A DNA stretch of 64,000 nt, from contig NZ_JAVRIC010000024.1 of the NCBI RefSeq assembly GCF_031846245.1, forward strand, positions 1 through 64,000. The letters run 5' to 3'. A model generated the notes under the pieces. The model was not told where the DNA came from. It did not search any database and saw only the letters and a list, made by a program, of their open reading frames with translations. Shown here piece after piece: positions 1 through 11,100 of this stretch. The position numbers and the translations under genes are program-made. Source of the stretch: Banduia mediterranea. Lineage in GTDB: Bacteria > Pseudomonadota > Gammaproteobacteria > Nevskiales > Nevskiaceae. The first letter of the stretch is position 1. Each line of letters begins with the position of its first letter.

Positions 1-186
1 CGTGAACGAACTCACGCCGAGGGAGTGGAAAGTCCGCTTCGCCGACAATCCGCTCCGATCAGACATTGAGCGTGGGGGCAACTGCGCTGCGGTTTGAACG
101 CTTACCGAACAGTCGCGGCAACGCGCGCTAACATGGCTGCCGAATTGCATTGTATTCCGCAGGAGACGGGCCGCTTGCGGCGAAAG

Positions 187-221
187 CAGGCTTGCCGAGC
201 GCCGGGGCTCCGGCGAGCCTG
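187..221 (+). promoter_or_regulatory. Leader hairpin before edd
   Basis: The segment folds into a long hairpin. Arms 187-197 and 211-221 pair over 11 bp with one T.G wobble, and AGC 198-200 pairs with GCT 207-209 above one bulged C at 210, leaving a 6-nt loop. It ends 25 nt before the edd start, directly upstream of the AGGAGAG ribosome binding site. There is no T-run, so it is not a simple terminator; it may be an mRNA leader structure. Bases 1-186 hold no gene I can support. Confidence 0.45.
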
Positions 222-246
222 GGCCCGTGAACAGGAGAGATTCAAT

Positions 247-2115
247 ATGGCCACGCATGATGCCTTGATCCGCGTCACCGAGCGCATCCGGGAACGGAGC
301 GCCACGAGCCGTGCCGATTACCTGCGCCATCGGCGTGCGGCGGCCGAGGCGGGCGCCACCCGGCATCAGATTTCCTGTACCAATCTGGCGCATGCATTCG
401 CGGCCTCGGAGCCGGATGACAAGGATTCGCTGCGCGGCGCGCAATGGCCGAATCTGGCGATCGTCTCGGCGTACAACGACATGCTGTCGGCCCATCAGCC
501 GCTGGAGCGGTTTCCGGAGCTGATCAAGCAGGCCGCCCGCAAGGCCGGGGCAGTGGCGCAGTTCGCCGGCGGTGTCCCGGCGATGTGCGACGGCGTGACT
601 CAGGGCCAGTCCGGCATGGAACTGTCGCTGTTCTCGCGCGACGTGATTGCGATGGCCACGGCTGTGTCCTTGTCGCACAACGTGTTCGATGGCGTGCTGT
701 GCCTGGGCGTCTGCGACAAGATCGTGCCGGGTCTGCTGATCGGCGCTTTGCAGTTTGGACATCTTCCGACGATTTTCGTACCAGGCGGGCCGATGACTTC
801 GGGGCTGTCCAATCCCGAGAAGTCGCGTATCCGCCAGCTCTATACCGAAGGCAAGGTGAGCCGGGCTGAGTTGCTGGACGCGGAGATGAAGTCCTATCAC
901 GGTCCGGGTACCTGCACGTTCTACGGCACGGCCAACAGCAACCAGATGCTGATGGAGATGATGGGGCTGCATCTGCCGGGCGCGGCCTTCGTCAATCCGA
1001 ATACGCCGCTGCGGGATGCGCTGACCGCCGCCGCAGCGCAGCGCTGCGCTGCGATTACCGCTTTGGGCGATCAGTACATTCCAATGCACGAAGTGATTGA
1101 CGAGCGGGCGATCGTCAACGGCATCGTCGGGCTGCTGGCGACGGGCGGCTCCACCAATCACACGATCCATCTGGTGGCGGTGGCCGGCGCCGCCGGCATC
1201 GTCATCGACTGGAGCGACTTCGACGAGCTGTCGGCGGTGGTGCCGCTGCTGGCGCGGGTTTATCCGAACGGCAGCGCTGACGTGAATCATTTTCACGCGG
1301 CCGGCGGCATGGGCTTTCTGGTTCGCGAATTGTTGCAGGCCGGACTCGTGCACCCGGACGTGAACACGGTGATGGGACCAGGGCTGGAGCACTACACGCG
1401 CGAGCCGTTCCTCAAGGACGGCGAGCTGATCTGGCGGGCAGCGCCCGATCTCAGTCGCGACACCGAGGTGCTGCGCGGTACGGCTGAACCGTTTTCTAGG
1501 GACGGTGGCCTGCGTCTGCTCAGCGGCAACCTCGGACGTGGCGTGATCAAGGTTTCCGCGGTCAAGCCGGAACATCGCAAGGTGTCGGCGCCGGCGGTGG
1601 TGTTCGACGATCAGAACGATTTGCTCACGGCGTTCAAGAACGGCGAACTGAATCGGGACTTCGTGGCGGTGGTGCGCTTCCAGGGGCCGCGCGCCAACGG
1701 CATGCCGGAACTGCACAAGCTGACGCCGGCATTGGGCGTGCTGCAGGACCAGGGCCATCATGTGGCCCTGGTCACGGATGGCCGTATGTCCGGTGCCTCC
1801 GGCAAGGTGCCGGCGGCGATTCACCTCACGCCGGAATGTCTGGGCGGCGGCCCCTTGGCGCGTGTCCGCAACGGCGACATGATCCACCTGGATGCGGAGC
1901 GCGGCCGCCTCGATGTCGACGTGGCAGCCAGTGATTTTCTGCAGCGCGAGGTCGCCATTCCCGAACTGACACAGAACGCCTGGGGCATGGGGCGCGAGCT
2001 GTTTGCCAGTTTCCGGGCCGTGGCCACCGGGGCGGAGCAGGGTGCGGTCAGTTTCGGCCCGGCGCCCGAACCGACCGGCGCCCCGGTCGGCGTCGAGTCC
2101 ACTGTCACGTCCTGA
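247..2115 (+). CDS. edd: Phosphogluconate dehydratase (6-phosphogluconate dehydratase)
   Basis: Edd dehydrates 6-phosphogluconate to 2-keto-3-deoxy-6-phosphogluconate, the first committed step of the Entner-Doudoroff pathway, in the cytoplasm. The 622-residue product has the usual family length. It carries the IlvD/Edd signatures [14 protein letters not shown] (about 126-139), [10 protein letters not shown] and [12 protein letters not shown], which include the cysteines expected to bind the labile iron-sulfur cluster. I chose the ATG at 247 because it follows AGGAGAG at good spacing; the frame is open upstream, but those residues do not look like Edd. eda follows after 22 nt, so the two probably share one transcript. 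Confidence 0.96.
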   Translation: MATHDALIRVTERIRERSATSRADYLRHRRAAAEAGATRHQISCTNLAHAFAASEPDDKDSLRGAQWPNLAIVSAYNDMLSAHQPLERFPELIKQAARKAGAVAQFAGGVPAMCDGVTQGQSGMELSLFSRDVIAMATAVSLSHNVFDGVLCLGVCDKIVPGLLIGALQFGHLPTIFVPGGPMTSGLSNPEKSRIRQLYTEGKVSRAELLDAEMKSYHGPGTCTFYGTANSNQMLMEMMGLHLPGAAFVNPNTPLRDALTAAAAQRCAAITALGDQYIPMHEVIDERAIVNGIVGLLATGGSTNHTIHLVAVAGAAGIVIDWSDFDELSAVVPLLARVYPNGSADVNHFHAAGGMGFLVRELLQAGLVHPDVNTVMGPGLEHYTREPFLKDGELIWRAAPDLSRDTEVLRGTAEPFSRDGGLRLLSGNLGRGVIKVSAVKPEHRKVSAPAVVFDDQNDLLTAFKNGELNRDFVAVVRFQGPRANGMPELHKLTPALGVLQDQGHHVALVTDGRMSGASGKVPAAIHLTPECLGGGPLARVRNGDMIHLDAERGRLDVDVAASDFLQREVAIPELTQNAWGMGRELFASFRAVATGAEQGAVSFGPAPEPTGAPVGVESTVTS

Positions 2116-2137
2116 TTCAGGATCGGAGAATGTCGAA

Positions 2138-2764
2138 ATGAATGCCCGAGAACTCCTTGCGGTTCAGCCGGTGATCCCGGTGATGGTGATCGACGATCTG
2201 GATACGGCGGTGCCGCTGGCGCGTGCGCTGGTCGACGGCGGCGTGCGCCTGTTGGAGATCACGATGCGCACGCCGGCGGCCCTTGAGGCGACGCGGCGTA
2301 TTGTTGAAGAAGTACCGAACGCGATCGTCGGCGTCGGAACCCTGACGACGATCGCCGACATTGCCCTGGCGATCGAAGCCGGGGCCAGTTTCGGCGTCAG
2401 CCCGGGCGCGACCCCAGCCTTGCTGGCGGCGGCGCGCGATGCTGGATTGCCCTTGCTGCCCGGTGTGATGACGCCTTCTGACATCCTCAGCGGCCTGGCC
2501 GAGGGCTACGACACCTTCAAGTTCTTCCCGGCGCAGCAGGCGGGTGGCATGGCCATGCTCAAGGCTTTTCACGGCCCATTCCCGGATCTGGTGTTTTGCC
2601 CAACCGGTGGCATCGATGTGTCTACCGCGCCGCAGTTCCTGGCCCTGCCGAACGTGGCCTGTGTGGGCGGCTCCTGGCTGGCGCCGAAGTCAGCGGTGCA
2701 GGCTCGCGACTGGCCAGCGATCACGCGTCTGGCAGCGGAAACGCAGGCTTTGCGAAGAAGCTGA
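2138..2764 (+). CDS. eda: KDPG/KHG aldolase (2-dehydro-3-deoxy-phosphogluconate aldolase)
   Basis: Eda cleaves 2-keto-3-deoxy-6-phosphogluconate to pyruvate and glyceraldehyde 3-phosphate and completes the Entner-Doudoroff pathway begun by the adjacent edd. The 208-residue TIM-barrel protein has [11 protein letters not shown], with the catalytic Glu, then VGVGTLTT, and [11 protein letters not shown], with the Schiff-base Lys. The ATG at 2138 sits 10 nt after GGAG (2124-2127). An upstream in-frame extension overlaps the end of edd and does not resemble aldolase sequence. Its end faces glk, and the two genes converge. Confidence 0.96.
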   Translation: MNARELLAVQPVIPVMVIDDLDTAVPLARALVDGGVRLLEITMRTPAALEATRRIVEEVPNAIVGVGTLTTIADIALAIEAGASFGVSPGATPALLAAARDAGLPLLPGVMTPSDILSGLAEGYDTFKFFPAQQAGGMAMLKAFHGPFPDLVFCPTGGIDVSTAPQFLALPNVACVGGSWLAPKSAVQARDWPAITRLAAETQALRRS

Positions 2765-2787
2765 GCGGCTGAGCGCGCGCGGCGCCC

Positions 2788-3777
2788 TCAGGTTTCGCGC
2801 GCGGCATCCAATTCGAGCTGGTGCGCGACGCCGATCAGCCCCGGATACCGGGAATGAATCACGTAGACCGGGATCGGCGCCAGGTATTCGCGGAACCGCC
2901 CTTTGTTCTCGAAGCGGTTGCGAAAGCCCGATTGCGCGAAGTACTCGCCCAGTTTCGGGACGATGCCACCGCCCACGTAAACACCGCCGCGGGCGCCCAG
3001 CGTCAGCGCCAGGTCGGATGCGACCGTGCCCAACATTTCGCAGAAGGTGCGCAAGCTTGAGGCGCACATCGGACAGTCGTCCGCGAGACCGCGGCGACTG
3101 ATATCGGCCGCGGACAGCGGTTCGGGTTCCTGCCCGTTGAGTGCGCAAATGGTTTGGTAGAGCGCCTGCATGCCCGGGCCGGACAGAACCCGCTCTGCCG
3201 AGATATGGGTTCCGCCGTCTCTCATCATGCCCAGCAGTGTGGCTTCGCGTTCGTCAAAAGCTGGCAGCGTGACATGACCCCCTTCGCCGTTGATCGGAAC
3301 CGGTTTGCCGTCGACCATGAACAGGCCGGAGACGCCCAGCCCGGTGCCGGCGCCGAGCAGCGCAAGTGGGGCGTCCTGCGCCGGCTTGTCGCCGCCCAGT
3401 TGCCGCAGTTCCTCGCGTGGAAGCACCGGCAGCGACAAGGCCAGTGCCGTGAAATCGTTGTGCAGCCACAGACGGTCCAGACCGACCGCCTTGCGCAGGG
3501 CTTCAATGGAAAAGGCCCAGTGGTGATTGGTCATCTTCACGTGGTCGCCCGTCACCGGGGTGGCGATACCGAACGCCCCCCAGCGCGGCCGCACGCCGTC
3601 CACGCCGTCCAGAAAATGAAGGATCGCGGCTTCCAGCGTTTCGAAGTTGGCGGTGGGCAGCACTTGTGGCGTACCGAAGCTTTCGCCGGGCGCTTGAATC
3701 AGCGCGAAGCGCGCATTGGTGCCACCGATGTCTCCGATCAGGCGCGGGTAGGTCTCGGTTATCGCAGTGGAGGTCAT
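2788..3777 (-). CDS. glk: Glucokinase
   Basis: Glucokinase phosphorylates free glucose with ATP to glucose 6-phosphate, which supplies the Entner-Doudoroff enzymes encoded next door. The 329-residue protein is of the proteobacterial Glk type. It has the N-terminal phosphate-binding motif GDIGGTNARFALI, the sugar-binding segment LHNDFTALALSLP, LGAGTGLGVSGLF, and the GEGGH motif typical of the family. The gene converges on eda with only 23 nt between the stop codons. The ribosome binding site before the ATG is weak. Confidence 0.95.
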   Translation of the reverse strand: MTSTAITETYPRLIGDIGGTNARFALIQAPGESFGTPQVLPTANFETLEAAILHFLDGVDGVRPRWGAFGIATPVTGDHVKMTNHHWAFSIEALRKAVGLDRLWLHNDFTALALSLPVLPREELRQLGGDKPAQDAPLALLGAGTGLGVSGLFMVDGKPVPINGEGGHVTLPAFDEREATLLGMMRDGGTHISAERVLSGPGMQALYQTICALNGQEPEPLSAADISRRGLADDCPMCASSLRTFCEMLGTVASDLALTLGARGGVYVGGGIVPKLGEYFAQSGFRNRFENKGRFREYLAPIPVYVIHSRYPGLIGVAHQLELDAARET

Positions 3778-3903
3778 GCTCAGGCCTGTTGGAGTCGGTG
3801 CGAAACGGGTTCGGACTATACGGGATGGGCGATTCCGTCAATGTTACCAGCGACTCAATGAGCCCAAGCTTGATCATGAGGTCTTGATCACCACGGCTTT
3901 TGA

Positions 3904-3933
3904 TTGACCCGCGCATACCCGCGCCCGGATAAT
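3904..3933 (+). promoter_or_regulatory. Sigma-70-type promoter for tRNA-Pro
   Basis: TTGACC (3904-3909) and GATAAT (3928-3933) are separated by 18 nt. The -10 box ends 15 nt before the first base of tRNA-Pro, as expected for a short tRNA leader. The match to consensus is 5 of 6 at each box. Confidence 0.55.
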
Positions 3934-3948
3934 CCGCCCGCACTTCGT

Positions 3949-4025
3949 CGGGGTGTGGCGCAGCCTGGTAGCGCATCTGCTTTGGGAGCAGAGGGTCGCA
4001 GGTTCGAATCCTGTCGCCCCGACCA
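3949..4025 (+). tRNA. tRNA-Pro (anticodon TGG)
   Basis: This is a 77-nt cloverleaf with acceptor arm CGGGGTG/CGCCCCG, the T-loop GGTTCGAATCC, anticodon TGG in a 7-base loop (CTTTGGGAG context), and an encoded 3' CCA. It closely resembles other proteobacterial tRNA-Pro(UGG). It reads proline codons of the CCN box. Confidence 0.97.
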
Positions 4026-4359
4026 TTTATTTGAGTGACTTGCGCCTTGGTGCGAGTCGCGGCCACGTTCGCGGTATCGACATCCCGCAGTTTCGGGCGC
4101 CGATGTATTGGTGTCCATCGGTGTGGGAGCGGCGATCGCGGGATCTCGGGGCAGACCTGAGGCCGGGTGATATGTTTCGGTGGCGAACGTCTCCCGAATC
4201 AGTAGCGATGGGGCCATCAGCTGCGCGGTCCGGGGGGGCTTGGCCGGTTCCGGTTCTGGAAGCAGCGCGCTGTGCCTATAATCACGCGCCCGCCGGCGCC
4301 CGACCGGGTGCACCGCCGCCCAACTTCCTTCTGTCTTCCGACGAATCGTTTTCGAACCC
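4026..4359 (+). other. Intergenic region with candidate folD promoter
   Basis: There is no gene here. A TATAAT box lies at 4277-4282, about 78 nt before the folD start; its -35 region is poor (TTCTGG at 18-nt spacing). A fragment at 4119-4139 resembles half of a REP-type palindrome (GTGGGAGCGGCGATCGCG), but no second copy was found. Confidence 0.35.
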
Positions 4360-5214
4360 GTGCCAGCCCAGCTTATCGACGGTCGCGCCGTCGCCGCCAC
4401 TATCCATGAACGCGTTCGGCTTGCCATCGCCGCTCGTGTCGAATCCGGTTTGCGAGCACCGGCGCTGGCCACGGTGCTGGTCGGCGCGGATCCGGCATCT
4501 CAGGTGTACGTGCGCAACAAGCGCCAGGCCTGCGCGAAGCTTGGCATTCGCTCGGTGCCCTGCGAACTGCCGGTCAGCGTGTCCCAGGTCGAACTGCTGG
4601 CCGAACTCGACCGGCTCAATGCGGACGATTCGATCGACGGCATTCTGGTACAGCTGCCATTGCCGAAGCACCTTGAAGCCAACGCGTTGATCGAGCGCAT
4701 CCGTCCGGACAAGGATGTGGATGGATTCCATCCGTACAACATCGGTCGCCTCGTGCAGCGCAATCCTGCGCTGCGGCCGTGCACCCCTTTGGGCATCATA
4801 GAGCTGCTCAAATCGGTCGGAGAGACCTTCTATGGCCGCCGCGCCGTGGTCGTCGGTGCCTCGAACATCGTCGGACGGCCGATGGCGTTGGAGCTGCTGT
4901 TGGCCGGCGTGACGGTGACTGTGGCGCACCGATTCACGCACGATCTCGAGCATTTCGTACGCGACGCCGACATCGTGGTGGTCGCGGTCGGCAAGCCGGG
5001 GCTGGTCCGCGGGGAATGGGTACGCGAAGGCGCGACCGTGATCGATGTGGGCATGAACCGTCTGGAGGACGGCAGTCTGGTCGGGGATTGCGAATTCGAG
5101 GCGGCACGCCGCCGCGCCGCCTTCATTACGCCCGTGCCCGGCGGGGTGGGGCCGATGACGGTGGCGATGCTGATGCAGAACACGCTGGTCGCCGCAGAAC
5201 GGCGGCAGGCCTAG
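4360..5214 (+). CDS. folD: Bifunctional methylenetetrahydrofolate dehydrogenase / methenyltetrahydrofolate cyclohydrolase
   Basis: FolD interconverts 5,10-methylene-, 5,10-methenyl- and 10-formyl-tetrahydrofolate using NADP and so supplies one-carbon units for purine and formyl-Met-tRNA synthesis. The 284-residue protein shows [14 protein letters not shown] with the catalytic Lys, [10 protein letters not shown], the Rossmann segment [15 protein letters not shown], and the C-terminal signature [15 protein letters not shown]. The start is GTG at 4360. No strong ribosome binding site is visible, so the exact start is less certain than the identity. Confidence 0.95.
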   Translation: MPAQLIDGRAVAATIHERVRLAIAARVESGLRAPALATVLVGADPASQVYVRNKRQACAKLGIRSVPCELPVSVSQVELLAELDRLNADDSIDGILVQLPLPKHLEANALIERIRPDKDVDGFHPYNIGRLVQRNPALRPCTPLGIIELLKSVGETFYGRRAVVVGASNIVGRPMALELLLAGVTVTVAHRFTHDLEHFVRDADIVVVAVGKPGLVRGEWVREGATVIDVGMNRLEDGSLVGDCEFEAARRRAAFITPVPGGVGPMTVAMLMQNTLVAAERRQA

Positions 5215-5628
5215 ATCAGGCATTGTCGCTTGAATATTAGTATTTGAATTACTGTCGTCCATTGGTGGAATTTGCAGGCGGGGAAGCTTTGAAGCTTTCC
5301 TGAAATCGCAGCCCGTCAGTTCGAGGAAGGCTAGCGGACACTTGCCAAGGAATTGACGATCCGCTCATCGCGATGGTACCGCGCTTGTTGCGGTGCAGAG
5401 CGGCGTTCATAATTCGCCGGCATCAAGATCGTCGGCACCCATCCGCATCGGAGCGGGTGCCACCGGTCAAAAAGCGGATTGGCCGCAGCGGCTTGGTGTT
5501 TTTGGACTATTCGGTGCGGGGGCGAATCTCGGGTCCACGGCGGCAAAGCAGGCGTCCTGCTGACATGTTCGGGCGTCAGGCTCCTATAAAAATGACCAAT
5601 GCCAAGATTTCCTAGGGGGACAAAATCG
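5215..5628 (+). other. Long intergenic region before the efflux operon
   Basis: There is no supportable gene in these 414 bases. They contain an AT-rich patch (5230-5256) and a perfect AAGCTT-TG-AAGCTT mini-palindrome (5284-5297). A 7-bp hairpin, GGCACCC (5434-5440) with GGGTGCC (5455-5461), has a 14-nt loop. A promoter candidate, CTGACA (5560-5565) plus 19 nt plus TATAAA (5585-5590), would start transcription about 30 nt before the tolC-like gene. Confidence 0.35.
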
Positions 5629-6951
5629 ATGAGGCAAGCGCTGCTGGGGATCGCCTCCATCGCGTTGTCCGGCTCTGCGTGGGCGACCACCAGTTTGAGC
5701 GAGGCGCTGGATCAGGCCTTGCAGTACGCGCCGGCGGTCGTCTCATCCGAGGCGCAGTTTCTGGCCGACCGCGAGCTGGCCGAGCAGGAGCGTTCCAACC
5801 GGCGGCCCAGCATTTCGGCGATCGGCGGTGCGGCCTACGCACACACCGAATCGGATGGCGTGTTCGGCGGCTCCGAAGATGACTATCCAAGTTGGTCGGC
5901 GAGCCTGCAGTTGCGCCAACCATTGTTCCGTCTGGACTGGTCGGCTCAGGGCGACCGGGCCACGGCCTACGAGGCTCAGGCGCAGGCCAGCTACGACGAG
6001 CGCACGCTGGCGATCATGTCTGAGGTGGCGACGGCCTATTTCGATGTTCTGCTGGCGGAAGACGGACTGAATCTGGCGCAAAGTGAAGCCGCTGCGATTC
6101 GTGAGGCCTTCGAAGACACGCAAAAGCGTCATGACGTGGAACTCGTGCCCGGAACCGACCTGCGCGAGGCCCAGGCCCGCGATGATTTGGCGCAGGCGCG
6201 TTTGATCACGGCGAAGCGCGCACTGGAGACGGCGCGTGATGCGCTCGAAACCTTGACCGGTGAGCGCGTCGAAGCCTTGCCCCGGCTGTCGGCCGAGACT
6301 GAATTTCCGGCGTTGCAGCCGATGGAGCTGGAGCCCTGGAGGGAACGCGCCCTGGCGACGAGTCCGGCGCTGCGCGGTCAGCGCGAATCGGTCACGATTG
6401 CGCGGACCAACCTTAAATCCTCGAAGGCCGCCCGTGCCCCGACGGTGGATATGGTCGCTTCGGCGGGCCGCGACGACAGCAGTGAATACGACTTCGGCCA
6501 GACCCAGGACGATGCGCGAATCGGTGTCGAACTCAATGTTCCGATCTATGCGGGCGGCATCAACGCCAGCCAGATCCGGCAGGCGGACGCGCGTTATCGC
6601 GCCGCGCAGGCAGAATTGCGACGCTTGGAGTTGAGCATCCGGCAGGAGGTACGCCGCCTGTTCGGCGATGTCGAAACCGGCTACGTGGAAGCGAAGGCCT
6701 ATGTTCGTGCACTGGATTCGGCGCGGGTGGCGGAGACCGCCACTCAGAACGGCTACGATGCCGGCACCCGTACGATCACCGACGTGCTGGAAGCGCGATC
6801 CTCCGTGGTCGAGGCTCAGCGCAACCTCAACCAGACGCGCTATCAGCTGCTGCTGAACATACTGCAACTCAAGCAGGTGGTCGGTGTACTCAGGCGCCAG
6901 GATTTCGTCGAGGTCGACCGTCTGCTGGTCAACAACACGCCATCGCCGTAA
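5629..6951 (+). CDS. TolC-family outer membrane efflux channel
   Basis: This is the outer membrane channel of the tripartite pump encoded by the next two genes. The 440-residue precursor starts with a signal peptide (cleavage near SGSAWA-TT, about residue 19). It then has two repeats of the outer membrane efflux protein domain, rich in long alpha-helices. SLSEALDQAL at the mature N terminus and TRTITDVLEARSSVVEAQ near the C terminus are typical of the family. I chose the ATG at 5629 because it follows TAGGGGGA at good spacing and immediately precedes the signal peptide. The adaptor gene begins 39 nt downstream. Confidence 0.92.
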   Translation: MRQALLGIASIALSGSAWATTSLSEALDQALQYAPAVVSSEAQFLADRELAEQERSNRRPSISAIGGAAYAHTESDGVFGGSEDDYPSWSASLQLRQPLFRLDWSAQGDRATAYEAQAQASYDERTLAIMSEVATAYFDVLLAEDGLNLAQSEAAAIREAFEDTQKRHDVELVPGTDLREAQARDDLAQARLITAKRALETARDALETLTGERVEALPRLSAETEFPALQPMELEPWRERALATSPALRGQRESVTIARTNLKSSKAARAPTVDMVASAGRDDSSEYDFGQTQDDARIGVELNVPIYAGGINASQIRQADARYRAAQAELRRLELSIRQEVRRLFGDVETGYVEAKAYVRALDSARVAETATQNGYDAGTRTITDVLEARSSVVEAQRNLNQTRYQLLLNILQLKQVVGVLRRQDFVEVDRLLVNNTPSP

Positions 6952-6990
6952 GGCATCGCGGCAGAACATGAATCGAAAGGTGTATCAGAC

Positions 6991-8142
6991 ATGACCAAGC
7001 GGATGATCATCATGCTGACGATCGTCGTCGTGCTGTTCGGCGGGTTGTTCGCATTGAAGTTCGTGATTGGCAAGGGGGTGCAGGAATTCTTCGACAACAT
7101 GCAGCAGCCGCCGGTGACGATCACCACGGCGCGTGCTGAGAGAGCAATCTGGCCCAACGAGCTGACCGCGGTGGGAACGATCGTGGCGGTCAATGGCATC
7201 AACGTGACCACCGAGGTCGCAGGCCAGGTCAAGTCGATCGCCTTCGAGTCCGGCGCGCAGGTCAAGGCCGGGCAGGTGCTGGTGCAGCTCGACGTCAGTT
7301 CAGAGTCCGCGTCGCTGGAAAACCTGCGCGCGCAGTCCAAACTCAGCGAAACCAGCCTCAAGCGTATAGAGCGGCTCTACAAACTGGATACGCTCTCCAA
7401 ATCCGATCTGGAGCAGGCTCAGGCGACGCATGACTCGGCGCAGGCCCAGGTGCGTGCCCAGCAGGCGATGATCGACAAGAAGACCATCCGGGCGCCGTTC
7501 GACGGTGAACTCGGCATCCGCCGCATCAATCTCGGTGAGTATCTCGATCCGGGCGCGGCGATCGTGCCGCTGCAGTCGCTGGACCCGGTGTATGTGGACT
7601 TCACGATGCCGGAACGTTACCTGTCCCAGCTTCAGGCCGGATACGAGGTGACCGTCCGCATCGACGCCTTCGAAGACATGAGCTTCACCGGCAAGGTCGT
7701 CGCCATCGAGCCGCAGGTGGACGTGTCGACGCGCAATTTCAAGCTGCGCGCGCGGCTGCCGAATCCGGACGGCCGGCTGCGTCCAGGCGCCTTCGCCGAT
7801 GTCGCGGTCACATTGCCGGGGCAGAACCAGGTGATCGAGCTGCCCAAGAACGCGATCGCCTACAGCCCCTACGGAAACACGGTTTACATCGTGCAGGCGA
7901 AGTCGGGCCAGTCAGCCGGGGAGGGCGATGAACCCGTGCCCGAAGACGTTTTCACGGTGCGTGAACGTTTCGTCAAGACCGGTGAGGCACGTGGCGACTT
8001 CATCGCCGTGACGGATGGACTTGAGGGTGGGGAAGAGGTGGCCGCCACCGGGCTGTTCCGCCTGCACAGTGGCTCTGCGGTCAAGATCGACAACAGCGAC
8101 AAGCCGGAGCCCACGCTCACGCCTGATCCCGCAGATTCCTGA
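6991..8142 (+). CDS. RND efflux periplasmic adaptor (membrane fusion protein)
   Basis: The adaptor bridges the inner membrane pump and the outer membrane channel. The 383-residue protein has one N-terminal transmembrane segment (about 4-24), which serves as uncleaved signal or anchor. A lipoyl half-motif follows (EVAGQVKSIAFESGAQVKAG), then a coiled-coil hairpin (about 105-160), the second lipoyl half (TIRAPFDGELGIRRINLGEY) and beta-barrel domains. A 13-nt gap to the pump gene indicates one transcript. The order channel-adaptor-pump is less common than adaptor-pump-channel. The substrate cannot be told from sequence. Confidence 0.92.
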   Translation: MTKRMIIMLTIVVVLFGGLFALKFVIGKGVQEFFDNMQQPPVTITTARAERAIWPNELTAVGTIVAVNGINVTTEVAGQVKSIAFESGAQVKAGQVLVQLDVSSESASLENLRAQSKLSETSLKRIERLYKLDTLSKSDLEQAQATHDSAQAQVRAQQAMIDKKTIRAPFDGELGIRRINLGEYLDPGAAIVPLQSLDPVYVDFTMPERYLSQLQAGYEVTVRIDAFEDMSFTGKVVAIEPQVDVSTRNFKLRARLPNPDGRLRPGAFADVAVTLPGQNQVIELPKNAIAYSPYGNTVYIVQAKSGQSAGEGDEPVPEDVFTVRERFVKTGEARGDFIAVTDGLEGGEEVAATGLFRLHSGSAVKIDNSDKPEPTLTPDPADS

Positions 8143-8155
8143 GGCCGCATCCGTC

Positions 8156-11100
8156 ATGGCCTTTACCGATACCTTCATCAAGCGGCCGGTCCTGGCGACA
8201 GTCGTCAGTCTGGTGATTCTGCTGCTGGGCCTGCGCTCGGCAACCGATCTGAGCGTGCGGCAGTTCCCGGAAATCCAGAACGCGCAGATTTCGATCACCA
8301 CGACCTATGTCGGCGCCGACGCCGATCTGGTCGAAGGCTTCATCACGACACCGCTGGAACGTGAAATCGCCTCGGCGGAAGGCATCGACTATCTGGTGTC
8401 TTCGAGTCGTCAGAGCGTCAGCACGATCAACGCCTACCTTCGTCTGGACACCGATCCGGGCGAAGCGTTGACGCAGATTTCCACCAAGGTCAACAAGCTG
8501 CGCAACGAGCTGCCTGAAGGCTCGGAGGACCCGGTCGTGCAGTTGGCGGAAAGCGCTGACACGGCGTCCATGTACCTGTCGTTCTACAGCGACGTGCTGG
8601 CCGAAAACGAGGTGACCGACTACGTGTTGCGTGTGGTCGAACCGCAGTTGACCACCCTGGAAGGAATTCAACGCGCCAATGTGCTCAGTTCCCGCCAGTT
8701 CGCGATGCGAATCTGGCTGCAGCCGCAACGTCTTGCCGCCTTCAACCTGACGGCGGGTGATGTGCGCCAGGCGCTGCAGACCAACAACTTTCTGGCGGCT
8801 GTTGGCCAGACCAAGGGCAGCTACGTCCAGGTCAATCTGACGGCCAATACCGATCTGCGCACTGCGGAGGAATTCCGCCAGCTCGCGATTCGCTCGGACG
8901 GCAGTTCCATCGTGCGACTGGGCGATGTCGCACGCGTCGAACTCGGCGCCGAGGACCACAACACGCTCTCGTTCTGGAACGGAGATCGCGCCACCTTCAT
9001 CGGTATTGAGGTGGCGCCCGACGCCAACGTGCTCGATGTGATGAAGCGCGTACGCGATGTGTGGCCAAGCATCGTCGATCAGCTTCCGGAAGGGATGAGC
9101 GGCACGGTCGCCTACGACGCAACCGAGTACATCGAAGACGCGATTGACGAGGTGATCAGCACACTGATCGAAGCGGTGCTGATCGTGGTGATCGTGATCT
9201 ACCTTTTCCTGGGCTCGATTCGCAGCGTCCTGATCCCGGCCGTAACGGTGCCGCTGTCGCTGGTCGGGACTCTGTTCATGATGTTGCTGTTCGGCTTCTC
9301 GATCAATTTGCTGACGCTGCTGGCGATGGTCCTGGCGATCGGCATGGTGGTGGACGACGCGATCATCGTTCTGGAGAACGTGTATCGGCATGTCGAAGAC
9401 GGCATGAAGCCGTTCGATGCGGCGATCAAGGGCGCGCGCGAATTGGTGGGGCCGATCGTGGCAATGACGATCACCCTGGTCGCGGTGTACCTGCCGATCG
9501 GCTTTCTGGGAGGGCTCACGGGCAAGCTGTTCACCGAATTCGCGTTCACGCTCGCCGGCAGCGTGTTGCTGTCCGGCGTGGTGGCGCTGACCTTGTCACC
9601 GATGATGTGCGCCAAGCTGCTCAAGGCGCGGCGGCCGGAAGAGGAGCAAAAGGGCTTTGCCGCCTTCCTCGACCGCAATTTCGAGCGCCTGCGGTTGCGC
9701 TATCGCAGTTCAGTGTCGAGCATGCTCGATACCAAGATCGTCGTCGCGATATTCGGTGCCGTCGTCTTGGTGTCTTGCTACTTCCTGTTCGTGTCGGCGC
9801 CGTCGGAGTTGGCACCGGCCGAGGACAGCGGGTTCGCGGTGTCGGTGATGGAAACCGACCCGTTTGCCACGATCGACTACTTCGGAAAGTACGCGCAGGA
9901 CTGGAGCGAGCGGCTGAAGCAGCAACCGGCCATTGACCGCTTCTTCATGGTCACCGGCTTCGGGGGGATGAACAACAACTCCGGATTCACCGGCATCATG
10001 CTCAAGTCGTACGATCAGCGTGATGTGTCAACGACCGACCTGGTCAACAACGCGCTGCAGGTGGCGGGCAGCCAGGTTCCCGGCATGCAGGTGCAGACCT
10101 TTCAGCCGCCGTCGCTGCCGACCGCAGGGCAGGGCATTCCGATCGAGTTCGTGATCGGCACCACGCAGTCGCAGCGAGTTCTCTACGATGTGGTGCAGGA
10201 CGTATTGAGCAAGGCGCGCGAGAGCCGCAAGTTCATATTCATCGATTCGAACCTCAAGTACGACCGTCCACAGACGCGCGTGGAAATCGACCGCGACAAG
10301 GCGGCGGCCCTGGGTCTGGACATGACACAGATCGGTGGCGATCTGGCGAGCCTGCTGTCCGGCGGTTACGTCAATCGCTTTTCGATGGAGAATCGCAGCT
10401 ACAAGGTGATTCCGCAGGTCGAGCGTGCCAAGCGTCTGAATTCCGATCAGCTCGAGGACTACTACACGCGGGCGCGTGACGGCTCCCTGGTGCCGCTATC
10501 CACCTTCGCCACCTTGAGCCATTCCGTACAGCCGCAGGTGCTGAATCGGTTTCAACAGCTCAATGCGGCAACGGTGTCCGGCATGCAACGCCCCGGCATC
10601 GCGATCGGTGATGCGATTGCGACGCTGGAGCAGATCGCGCGCGAGACGATCCCGTCCGGTTTTTCGATCGACTATGCTGGTCAGTCGCGTCAGTTCAAGA
10701 ACGAGGGTTCGGCCTTGCTGCTGACCTTCGCCTTCGCGATCATCATCATCTACCTGGTGCTCGCGGCGCAGTTCGAATCATTCCGCGATCCGGTCATCAT
10801 GTTGGTGACGGTGCCGATGTCGATTTGCGGCGCGCTGATCTTCATCAATTTGTTGGGCCTTTTCTGGGTGCCGGGCGCGTCGATCAATATCTACACGCAG
10901 GTGGGCCTGGTGACGCTGATCGGCGTGATCGCCAAGCATGGCATCCTGATCGTGGAGTTCGCCAACCAGCTTCAGGTGCAAGGCTACGACAAGCGCAAGG
11001 CGATCGAGGAAGCCGCTTCGATTCGTCTGCGACCGATTCTGATGACCACGGCCGCGCTGGTGATCGCGATGGTGCCGCTGCTGATCGCCAGCGGTGCCGG

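Noticed and set aside
30-48. GTGGAAAGTCCG-like words near the window start resembling part of RNase P RNA
   Set aside because: Only a short match; neither the conserved flanks nor the expected length and helices are present.
4119-4139. Possible REP element (GTGGGAGCGGCGATCGCG)
   Set aside because: Only one weak hairpin, no second copy in the window and no paired inverse element.
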